Assembly: GCF_051020765.1 (NCBI RefSeq)
Contig: NC_134943.1
Coordinates: forward strand, 9,796,001 to 9,860,000
Direction of reading: 5' to 3'
Source: Lasioglossum baleicum
Lineage: Eukaryota; Arthropoda; Insecta; Hymenoptera; Halictidae
Length of the DNA: 64,000 bases
Shown: piece by piece, positions 55,098 to 64,000 of the stretch
Layout of the letters: every line of letters starts with the position of its first letter
Position numbering within the stretch: the stretch's first letter is position 1
Position numbers and translations under genes: made by a program
Notes under the pieces: model-generated
What the model was told of the DNA's origin: nothing
Database searches by the model: none
Seen by the model: the letters and a program-made list of their open reading frames with translations, nothing else

Positions 55098-55561
55098 GGT
55101 GTGCAAATAAGTTCTTCCCCCTTTTTTTTTAAAATTCTTGTCTGGTGACTGCCAATCTTTCTGACAAATCTTCTTGCGTCTGGGTCGGATTTTCGTTGAG
55201 CAATTCCGCTAACTGGCTGTCATCAAACTTTCTCGGTGCACCCGAACGATCGTCGTCTTCCAAATAAAAATTTCCGGTTTTAAATCTTTGGTACCACTTT
55301 TTGCATGTTCCGTAAGATACAGCGTTCTCTCCCAGTGCCGCACGAATCATTTCAGTAGCTTCAACAGCTGACTTCCTAAGCTGGAATGCAAAGAGTAAGC
55401 AGTGACGCAAATGTTGCTTCTCGCCCGCCATATTGCATCACGACTCTTCATAAAACTAAAAGAACGCTCTTCCAGACGGCACCAAAACCGGCAAGTAATT
55501 CGAATTCGGTCAGAAGTAACGATCGTAGAAAAAAAAAGGGAAGGAACTTATTTTGCACACC
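55098..55561 (-). mobile_element. Internally deleted mariner transposon
   Basis: Terminal inverted repeats GGTGTGCAAATAAGTTCTTC (left) and the complement of GGTGTGCAAAATAAGTTCCT (right) end in a run of Ts and are flanked by TA at 55096-55097 and 55562-55563. On the minus strand the right repeat is followed by a ~130-bp leader and the start of a mariner transposase. The coding sequence then joins the left repeat almost directly, so about 0.8 kb of catalytic region is missing relative to a typical ~1.3-kb mariner. Confidence 0.93.
55129..55431 (-). pseudogene. Mariner transposase, N-terminal DNA-binding part only
   Basis: The 100-residue frame has an ATG start (MAGEKQHLRHCLLFAFQL). It shows the paired HTH layout of mariner transposases: a first HTH (about residues 5-50) with KSAVEATEMIRAALGENAVS and YGTCKKWYQRFKTGNF, the linker DDDRSGAPRKF, and the start of a second HTH (LLNENPTQTQEDLSERLAVT). 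A full mariner protein is about 345 residues; this one stops just after the second HTH with RQEF, where the deletion junction meets the terminal repeat. The DDD catalytic domain is absent, so it cannot catalyse transposition. If expressed it could in principle still bind terminal repeats. The DNA-binding part has no stop or visible frameshift, suggesting a fairly recent element. Confidence 0.93.
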
Positions 55562-56596
55562 TAAGATTTTAAGAATGTGTATAATCTAGGCTAGGATTAA
55601 GTCTTGCGGAGTTTATCCATTTCTCGGATCGCTAAATCAGTGAGAGCGCGAGATTAAGTTCTGAATCTCGGGATCTCGCGGAATTTGTGTTCCGGGGTGG
55701 TAGGATTTCAATTCGATTCCCCGAAAGTCATCGAATCACCGTCGGAATTCCGAGTTTCCAGGGGTCGGAGACGATGGCATGGCGCAGCGCAAGACATAAA
55801 CAGCGAAATCACGCGCGGCACAGCATCCCGCCGCTCTTTTACTGCTGATCCTTAGAGGATAAGTCGTCTTAACGGCGACGTTAACGTCCCGGGGCCTGCA
55901 CTCCGCTCATCAAACAGCATCGCGCTGGCTTCGGTGCATATGTTGCACGTTTTACAGCCCCTCCTTCCCGTCCTCGCCTCGAATTACACCAGCGGACAAT
56001 GCATCGAGCCTGCCAAAACGCAGACACACGGATTACCGAAAATGACAAGCCCTCGAAATTTTTCAGGAGACCTGTATAGACTCATAACTCGGTGCTTTTG
56101 CAGCGGAAAACTGTGATTGGAAAATTGTACGAGTTATTTGTGTCAGAGTAGAAAGTTTCAAATAACTATTCTTTTATTAAAGAAAGCACACGACTGCAAT
56201 TAAAGTACAAAAAGAGAGAGAGAGAGAGAGACAATACACAAGTGCTTAGCACGCCGAATAAACGTAAAACCCTAAAACCGTAATCCGCGTTCGTACTCCG
56301 TGTTCGTTAGCCGTTTGTCGTAATCGTGCTCGTATCGTATCGTAGCGTAGCAGTGAACCTCGACGTATGATCGTTTTAGACGCGTCCTTTTATCGGCTCC
56401 TCGATCGAACGTTCTAGATTTAGATCTAGTTCGTTTGAATTTTCGTACGTTGAGGTAAATGGCCTCAACGACCGCTGCTCGCATTTGTTTTTGATATGCC
56501 GCGGTCACAATACCGTCGCCGCTCACCAGAGTTGTGCTAATTCAATTACATTGTAATTCAATTACCCAATTGAATTACATTGTATTTCAAATATAC
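55562..56596. other. Unique sequence, no gene seen
   Basis: CpG-rich 55600-55990, GA run 56214-56231, and a repeated TTCAATTACATTGTAATTCA-like inverted word near 56550-56590. Nothing coding recognised. Confidence 0.4.
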
Positions 56597-56690
56597 AGGG
56601 TGAGTCACCTACCGTTGCCACCTCAAATATCTTTGTTGTTTTTAAAGATACGTCAAATGTCTGAAGAACAGAGTTGAATGGTAAAATGAG
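56597..56690 (+). repeat. Solitary terminal repeat of the DUF4817-type transposon
   Basis: ACAGGGTGAGTCACCTACCG, CCACCTCAAATATCTTTG, AGATACGTCAAATGTCTGA and GAATGGTAAAAT match the left terminal repeat of 10542-11553, including the 11-bp step absent from that element's right end. No partner terminus or transposase follows. Confidence 0.88.
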
Positions 56691-58705
56691 GTTGTGGCTG
56701 AGCGACTTAACGACACGTGTTAAATGGTAACTTATAATACATTAAACAAAGACATATTAATCAGTAACAAATTACTATATACCACAAAACAGTACAGTCA
56801 TGGCGTACGTTCCCGATAATTTCTATTTTAACGGTGCACGTTCCCATGCGTTAATTAGACCACCTTCGTTCATTCGTACCGAATAAAAGAGAGAATTGTG
56901 AAATCTTTCGCAGCGAAGCAGCGACGAAAAATCAGAGCTCCATCAAAGCACGGGGCTTTCGGCGCGCGTAGTTCTCGCGGCAAAGCCCGTACAAATACTT
57001 TTTCGACCCGCGTAGGTTCGCCACAAAGGTTCGCCGTTGGCAGGAGAGTATTTTCTCGCGTCCTGGAAGTCTCTTTAATCGCCGTCGCGCTGGTCAAACA
57101 CGCTTTCACGCGGTCTTTGACGTCGAGGAACCCGAGCAGACGGAATTAGCTCCGCGTGGCCCCTCTCGGAATCCTCGTCGAAAGAAAACCGGCTGGTTTC
57201 GAGATAGTCTCGGATTTTTCCCGGCGGCCTGTGCATGTATCTGCGCGGAGATATCTCTGTCGCTTGTGTGCGTCCGTGTGGCTCGACCGGGTGTCGTGCG
57301 GGCATTCGAAATCGGAGGGTCAGCAATCGGCGAGTGCGTGCCGCTCGACGCGCAATGAACAAACAGGCTGCGCAAACACGGCCCGGCCGTTCACCGCGAA
57401 CCGGTGTAAACGAAAACCGAGAGCAAACAGAGCGCGTCCTGGCCCCGGTGTGTCCTGCGATCCCGCGCAAGCCTTCTCTCGTTCGTCGCATGTTTGCCGA
57501 CCAGCACGATAAATATATCCGTCGAAGCCTCGCAGGCGACCCACCGGGGGCCGCTTCGCGAATATTAAAAAGCTGCGGGCACAGAGGCCTGGCCCTTTCA
57601 AGACCCCAATTCAGAAAATTCGCCCTTTCCCTCTGTAACAGCGCGGCACTCTCTAGGACTCTCTCTAGGACGTAAAATAGGAAACCGCCAAGTAGCAAGA
57701 CTGTACGTACTACTAGAAAGAAATTGACTAGACGAACAAACCGGAAATTCAAAAATGAAACCGCATCAATTCCGAAGAACTTGCAGAAATCTGATCGAAC
57801 CTGTGGCGCCGAAATCATTAAATTGTTTATTTGCACTATCTACGATCGACATAAAGGAAAATTCAACCTGCAGAAATGATTCGTCAGGATTGGTCGCAGA
57901 GTATTTAGCCGGAGTCTTCACAGTCATCGAAACTGATAACAGCAACAGACCGCGAGCTATTGATTTCGGATTGCGGCGTCGGCCGGTGGCTTTTGTCGAG
58001 AAGATTATAGCACGAGCTAGCTCCTGGTCTCCACTAGAGCAGAGTTTCTCAAAGCTCCTCACACGTACACCGATATATCCCCGAGCCTGCTAATATCCAG
58101 TCGGCACCAATAGTATTCGCACACAGGAGAAGAATCCAGTTTCAATTTCGAGTCGCTCTCGTTCAATTAGCCGTACTCCGCAGTTTAGAGCACGATTATG
58201 TTTGTCTTGACAGAAACGACTCCCGGCTGTGCTTTGTCTCCCTTCCTCGGAGTTAGGTTTGCTCGTGAATGCCGTCCGTCAGAGAGTCACGTATCGAATG
58301 TCCCTGTTAACGGGGAAGTTTCGCGGCTGCGAACAGGACCTCGGAATCTGACCATTGCTCGGAACAGTCGGCCTTTGACCCACAGCACGAGCCCGTATCT
58401 ACGTTTCCAGCTCCTTGTAAACCAGCCCCGACAAGGGAGAGCCCTTGTTCCCTTTACCTTTGATGGTCACTCGCGTTACGAGACACTTTTAGCGAACCTC
58501 TGTACCTCTTTGCTGTCTTTCCGACCCTCGCGAGTCCCTGCACGTCGCATCCGAGAATCCTGTGATAGTCTGACACTCGATCGAGAAATAATGCTGTGAA
58601 ATTCTGCACCGTTTTAATCATTCAAAATTGTATTTAATTTAGTTATTAGTGAAAGTTTGGAAATGAGCTTGCAAGCTTCTCCTTGGACTATTCTCAATTT
58701 TTGTA
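56691..58705. other. Unique sequence, CpG-rich 56900-57620, no gene seen
   Basis: The minus-strand frame 57075-57836 (253 codons) and plus-strand frames 57156-57512 and 57235-57675 cover each other. Translations are arginine/alanine-rich with no domain. The duplicated GGACTCTCTCTAGGAC near 57655 is minor. Confidence 0.4.
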
Positions 58706-58709
58706 ATTT

Positions 58710-59098
58710 ATTTCAAAAGAGGATTTATTTCTAAGATTTATTTAGAAATTTAATTTCTAAGATTTATTTATAGAAATTTAATTTCGAAGATTTATTTAGA
58801 AATTTAATTTCAAACATTTATTTAGAAATTCAATACAATAATTTCGAAGATTTATTTAGAAATTTAATTTCGAAGATTTATTTAGAAATTCAATACAATA
58901 ATTTTGAAGATTTAGTTAGAAATTCAATACAATAATTTTGAAGATTTAGTTAGAAATTTAATTTGGAAGATTTATTTAGAAAATTGTAATTTCGAAGATA
59001 TATTTAGAAATTTAATGTGGAAGATTTATTGAGAAAGTTAATTTCGAAGACATATTTAGAAATTTAATTTCGAAGATTATTATGAGAAATTTATTTTG
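58710..59098. repeat. Tandem array, ~26-bp unit, about 14 copies
   Basis: Units are variants of GAAGATTTATTTAGAAATTT plus AATTTC. Some units carry an inserted CAATACAATA giving a ~35-bp variant, repeated three times between 58830 and 58935. Very AT-rich, no coding potential. Confidence 0.9.
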
Positions 59099-60097
59099 AG
59101 ACAGGCAACTACTGTCCAAAAAATTAAATCAATCCGAACGAACCTAACCGCGTCCACAGAGATTTATATCGTTTCTATTATCCAGCAGGTCGACATTAGT
59201 GTTGTCCACCTTCCGGGGAATAAAGACTAATTTCTCCGGACACCATAATCAGGGTGTAACATGTCCATTTCCATCATAATCGATTGCGACCGAGTCAAAG
59301 AGCTTTGCACACCACCGTACTCCATTTATCGGCTATCAAGTAGGCTAGATCCTTAGGGACGTTATAATTTCGACGTCTTAATGGCGGCCAGCGGATCGTT
59401 CGTGACCCATTATTCGGATATTACGTGCCAGCTCGGTCCGATGTACAAGCAGAACCAGCTCGTCTCGATGCATCTCGTTTACGATCGATTTATATTTTCG
59501 TCGTTGCCCTGTGCTTTACGACAGCCGAGTAATTTATCGTGCTCGTTACTCGAACACCCTTGGATATCGACACGACCTCGATCCTGTACTCGCTATCGGA
59601 CCCTTTGGGGTAGGATGCCTTTAACACACCCTTCTTCAGGGTCTCCTGATTCCTTCTTGATGGAGCATCTTTGTTTAGTTATGATGCTGAACGGCGAACT
59701 ATGATTGGAGGGTCGGGATTCTCGTCGAGGTTGAAGGAAGTTCAGGGAGACTTCGGCTGACATGTTTGTCATGTTGGGGCAAAATTTTGTGAAGTTTCGA
59801 GACTGCTAAATAGAGATGGAAGCTCGCAGTTTTGGATAAAGTTAATTAGAAGTTTCTGAGAAAATTCCGACACCCGACGAAAAATTTCAAATTGCAGGTG
59901 GTGCGCCTGGTGAAGCTGGATTATCGAGGGTTAATGGAAATCGATTTTAAACATCTCTTGCGACATAAATATTGCCATTTTTTATGATATGCGATGATAC
60001 TTTTATGTTTTTTATTAAATGTTCAGTAATTGATTAGATATCTACACACATCTAATAATGTAAACAATATTTTCAATAATGGTACAGCAATTTTTAC

Positions 60098-60135
60098 TGG
60101 CGCCTCAGAGTCGCCACTCGAGTGCTAAGGGTTAA
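60098..60135 (-). mobile_element. Lone piggyBac-like terminus
   Basis: Read on the minus strand: TTAA-CCCTTAGCACTCGAGTGG then CGACTCTGAGGCGCC. It has the CCCTT start and TTAA site expected for piggyBac. No matching left terminus was found upstream, so the element is truncated or diverged. Confidence 0.55.
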
Positions 60136-61413
60136 AATGTGTTCCCGTGGGGATTTTCAACCTTTTCAAATCAAAGCTAGAAAATCGTACATTATGCAAA
60201 TATTTATAGATCTCTGAAGAGAATCGACTTTGAGTCGATTTCAGGATCTATATCTATGTCTCTGTTAAAATACAATCCACCCAAATATATTTTATGAAAG
60301 CAATTTTGCCCGAATGGTTTGGAAATTTATTAAAATACTCGGTCGCACAATCACGATCGTTTAGCAAAACAATAAAATCGGATTGAAAAGACTTTATTCC
60401 TGTGTGCGAACAGTTCTCCCTACAACTGTGCATTCGTCCGAGATGGTGTGCCAGAGAAAAGCGATACGCAAACTCGGTGGGAGTGAAATAGGAGCGTTAT
60501 TTTATGTGCTGCCGGTTCCAACGAGTTAAGAATAAGATAAAGGTTTATGAAATTCTATTAAAACTGTGTTTTATTGTTTTCTCGAAGCTTTCATAAGAAG
60601 CAATGCATAAAGATCCGCAGTTTATTGTTCGCGGCGGCGTTATACGGCTGCGATAATACCCAACTCGTATAGATTAAACATAGAAACCAGAGATAACATG
60701 GCTCGGTTTCATTTTATTACACCTCAGTACTCTGCTTCATCCCTTATTATTTACAACATTTCTCCAACCCTATTAGGTCACTTAAAAATTCAACAACTTG
60801 TACATCTTGCACCACAATCTACCGTAATTTACTACCAACGATTCGTTAGAAATAAAATTTCCGGACGGTGCAACATTTCATTAGAAGATTAGCCAAGATC
60901 TTTAAGTTTCAGATATAGAATTCTAAATCAACGAAATTGACCAATATAGAGAACTGGTTAAATACATAATTATCCTGATTAAATTACACAACATAAAATT
61001 ATAGTTATGTAACACGAAAATCAGCACCCTCTTCAAACAGGATCGGCAAGGATCAAGAGAACTCTCAGAAAGTTCCCAGATGTGAAAGAAGCAGCGCCAC
61101 AGAGCAAAAACTGGGGAATCACAGCGTGGCAAAAATCGGAGTACCATCGAGACCGGCCAGGATTCGCAGCAAGAAATCTCGATAAGTCCTGCGACCCTGA
61201 TATCGCGTCTTATCTAACTGATTGGGCCGCGTTATCACGACGGATGCACGCGGATCGAGCAGAGCTAGCTGACATGGGGAATCGTCCGCAGGACGGTGGA
61301 ATTACCGTTCACGTAATTCCGTAGCCGAACGATCAGATTTTCCGGGTATTACATGGATTTCCCGGTGCCGTTACAAGATGACTTCGCCTCTCGGAATTTA
61401 TGCTCGGTTGAGA

Positions 61414-61416
<3 letters not shown>

Positions 61417-61454
<38 letters not shown>

Positions 61455-61471
61455 GTAGAGAGAGAGAGAGA
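61417..61471. repeat. Interrupted GA microsatellite
   Basis: Two GA runs (about 36 and 15 bp) separated by CGGTA. Confidence 0.95.
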
Positions 61472-61967
61472 AAGCTCTCATCGTGCACTGATCTCGAGCC
61501 GGGGTCTGCGATAAAATCAACACGATTATACGGCCTGTCGTAATTTACATTTTACACGAGCAGCCGGCTAACAAAATGTTCCACGTCCCCGGAGAAGCGG
61601 CGTGATCCTCTGCCGGCGACAACGAGCGTGTTCAACGAGCACCGAGAGATTTATTATTCCCGATCCGGGCGATCGGGATCGTGACCCGCGAATTTTTTCT
61701 GCACACGAATCTGCCGGATCCTCGCGAAAGAACGCGAACTTTATGTCGTTCTTAACTCATCAGAATGATTAAAAAGAGGAATTCTCACGTAACTTCTTTT
61801 TCAAGGATTGGGAACATTTTATTTTGCATAAAAATTCGCAGTCTGCTCGTTGTATATTACGTCGACGTGTTATATTATAATATTTTATAGTTATATTATA
61901 ATATTATAGGATTAATTGCGGGAGCCACGAATTCATTTACACAGAATAATTCTGAACTTTGTTGATA

Positions 61968-62343
61968 CACCTAAACGAAAGAAGGTATTTACCGAATTCG
62001 TGTTGCTGTTTTTCTGTTCGGAGTTCTTGTTCATGTCACAGTTTGGCACAAATTTAATCGACGATTGACGAATAAATTTCTACTTCAATCTTTAACCGCA
62101 ATCAACAATTAATCTCCTAGTTTAGTCATTAATTGCGGTTAACGATTAGATACTTGTTAATCGTTAATTGCGGTTAACGATTAAATTTCTACTTTAGTCG
62201 TTAATTGCGATTAACGATTACATTCCCTTCGATTGTGATCGTCAATCGGATAATTGATCAATGATTAACTGCTGAAATTTCGAAATGAAATACGGAATCA
62301 AAACTATATGAATGCTGAAAAAAATGCAAACTGAGTTTAGGTG
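61968..62343. mobile_element. Possible short-TIR element around AATTGCGGTTAACGATT repeats
   Basis: TA-CACCTAAAC at 61966-61976 and GTTTAGGTG-TA at 62335-62345 are exact complements. Inside, 62095-62225 holds several copies of GTTAATTGCGGTTAACGATT in palindromic arrangement. Similar CGATTGA words reappear at 62780-62895 beyond the family K insertion, so the true right boundary may lie there instead. Confidence 0.4.
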
Positions 62344-62360
62344 TATTGTCATTTGGTCTA

Positions 62361-62717
62361 CAGGGTGTCCCAAAATTCTTTCAACAGCCGGAAATAGGAG
62401 GTTCCTGAGATCATTTGAAGCAATATTTTCCTTTGCAAAAATGTTATCCGCGGCTTTGTTTAGCAGTTATTAACGAAAAACACGGACCAATCAGAGCGCG
62501 ACCTAGACGCGACTTGGCACAGTAGTCATGGCACGCCAACTGTCTATTGGCCGACTGTGCCAACTCGCGTCTAGGTCGCGCTCTGATTGGTCCGTGTTTT
62601 TCGTTAATAACTGCTAAACAAAGCCGCGGATAACATTTTTGCAAAGGAAAATATTGCTTCAAATGATCTCAGGAACCCCCCCATTTCCGGCTGATGAAGG
62701 AATTTTGGGACACCCTG
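62361..62717. mobile_element. Foldback family K, copy 2 (young)
   Basis: TA at 62359-62360 and 62718-62719 flank ends CAGGGTGTCCCAAAATTC and its complement. Arms of ~165 bp are nearly identical (a few differences near CAACAGCCGGAAATAGG) around a short loop containing TAGTCATGGCACGCCAACTG. The minus-strand frame 62444-62662 is a by-product of the palindrome. It shares its core with 54174-54433. Confidence 0.9.
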
Positions 62718-62719
62718 TA

Positions 62720-64000
62720 TAATACAAACTCTGTTTACGTGCTTCTATGTTTTCTTTCTCGATGATTTCTTTTTTTAATCAACGATTGACGATTAACCTC
62801 AACAATCGATTGGATCAATCGTCGATTTTTCAATGATCACCTTTTTTAATCGTACACATTAGTCGAACAATCTTGATTAAAATTTTAATCGATTGATGTC
62901 CAACTCTGTTTCATGTTAGCTACACGTTGTTTACGCGAATCTTTGCTCTGCATGACTTACGCGACTGTTTGTGGCCCGTGTCGGCGTGACAGGCATCGGC
63001 CAATTGAACGGATGAATAAGTATTGTGGTGGGGGATGAGCAATGAGGGGACCAGGTAAACAGCAGGTCGAGAACCGAGATTAGTGTTTGGTTTGCGGTGA
63101 CCGTGAGCGGCTCGCGGGACGACCGCGGGAGAGCTTCTGCGCGTTCAACAATTCTGGTAAGCTGTTTTCCTTCGTTCTTTTACCACTATGTTAAGTTTTT
63201 GTCGAATCCCTCATCTGTTACACGTCTGTGAGTAGAATGCCGTAATTCGAACAAATATATGTATAACAATTTCTATTTTATTTTCGCTACGAGGATTCTC
63301 GCAGTCCATTAATACATAAATTTTATCAAAATCAATTGTAACGTACAAGAGTTAAATAATATGATGAATTTCAATATGTCGAAAATAATAATATAAGTCT
63401 TTTCAGTTTAGTATTCGATAAATCCATTTTGAATCGCACGAAATCCCCAGTCCATTACTGCGCATTTAAATATTGCATTGGAAAGCGGAAAAGTTGTGCT
63501 TGGAACGAGGTAACGCGTGGTCGGTGCCGCGAAAATGGTCGCGTAAATCGTGCAGCGCGGTTTTGCCCACGGTGTTATTATTGTTAACTAATCCTGTAGC
63601 GCAAAGTGACAGGTCGATATTGCCGGCACGAGAGATGCCTACACGATAAAATTCGAGCCTCGTTATTGGAAAATCGTGGCGGCAAGCGCGGAGAGCTACT
63701 CTCTCGCACGCTATCGGGCCAACTTCTCTAAACCGATTTTCATGAAATTCCTGGCGCAACATACCGTGTAAGCATTTTTCGAGTACCGGCGTTATTAAAT
63801 GTCCGATATCGGGCCGCCTCCAATGACATAGCATCGCCACTGGCTGCGTTAAAAGACCACGTCAGGAATTTTACGGCAATGCGCCGCTACCCGACCGAAA
63901 AGATACACGACCTCGGGATCGATCCGTACCGAATTCGCATAATTTTCCCGGCGACCTTGCTCTTCGAATAAATTGCCAGCCTTTGACTACTGCACTGTGT
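62720..64000. other. Unique sequence; possible 5' untranslated exon near 63090-63153
   Basis: AT-rich CGATTGA words to 62895, then CpG-containing DNA. TTCTGGTAAGCTG near 63151 is a strong splice-donor match following a purine-rich, AUG-poor stretch. 63160-63480 is AT-rich, and 63480-64000 is CpG-rich with AATTA words. No coding exon recognised. Confidence 0.35.

Larger units (their letters stand above)
59100..61963. other. Unique sequence with repeat ends and a GA run, no gene seen
   Basis: Solitary family M right ends at 60604-60621 and 61824-61845. A piggyBac-like end (CACTCGAGTGCTAAGGG before TTAA) at 60114-60135. GA microsatellites at 61417-61452 and 61457-61471. The frame 59381-59704 (MAASGSFVTHYSDITC) is not recognised. 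Confidence 0.4.

Noticed and set aside
57075..57836. 253-codon minus-strand open frame as a gene
   Set aside because: Two plus-strand frames cover the same interval, the composition is arginine/alanine-rich, and no motif is recognised.

Overview
The window looks like insect nuclear DNA, most likely hymenopteran (bee or ant type). CpG-rich unique DNA alternates sharply with AT-rich DNA, there are many GA/CT microsatellites, and DNA transposons, foldback elements and MITEs are dense. Species identity is an inference. I found no host protein-coding exon, tRNA or rRNA I can defend; the open frames in the window look like chance or repeat-derived frames. The only protein sequences I recognise are two broken transposases, so the window is probably intergenic or deep intronic.

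Layout. 1-8.8 kb: a ~209-bp tandem array, a ~50-bp array, two foldback elements, a composite repeat with a palindromic end (family C, 4923-5711), and a foldback array split by a MITE (family M). 8.8-13.2 kb: CpG-rich unique DNA, then a TIR element carrying a DUF4817/HTH transposase fragment split by a Harbinger-like insertion (3-bp TSD), and an hAT-like MITE with an 8-bp TSD inside a family C fragment. 14-14.6 kb: a young inverted-repeat element whose arms differ at one position in 190, containing a textbook hammerhead ribozyme (14327-14397) with a possible 8-bp loop-loop interaction. This is the most notable object in the window. 15-22.6 kb: more family M and foldback elements, a 183-bp duplication, family G copy 1 and family C copy 2. 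22.6-27.8 kb: mostly unique CpG-rich DNA with microsatellites.

27.8-43.1 kb: TA-flanked and TTAA-flanked foldbacks and MITEs, a 72-bp tandem array with three-unit higher-order structure (35.1-35.7 kb), family G copy 2, and a Mutator-like foldback with a 10-bp TSD (42378-43088). 43-64 kb: long unique stretches, a 949-bp TTAA-flanked foldback, a second F1 foldback, an internally deleted mariner with the N-terminal part of its transposase (55098-55561), a ~26-bp tandem array and two members of foldback family K.

The mobile elements appear non-autonomous: no complete transposase or reverse transcriptase is visible. Their nesting (Harbinger in transposase, hAT in family C, MITE in foldback array) gives a readable order of insertion.
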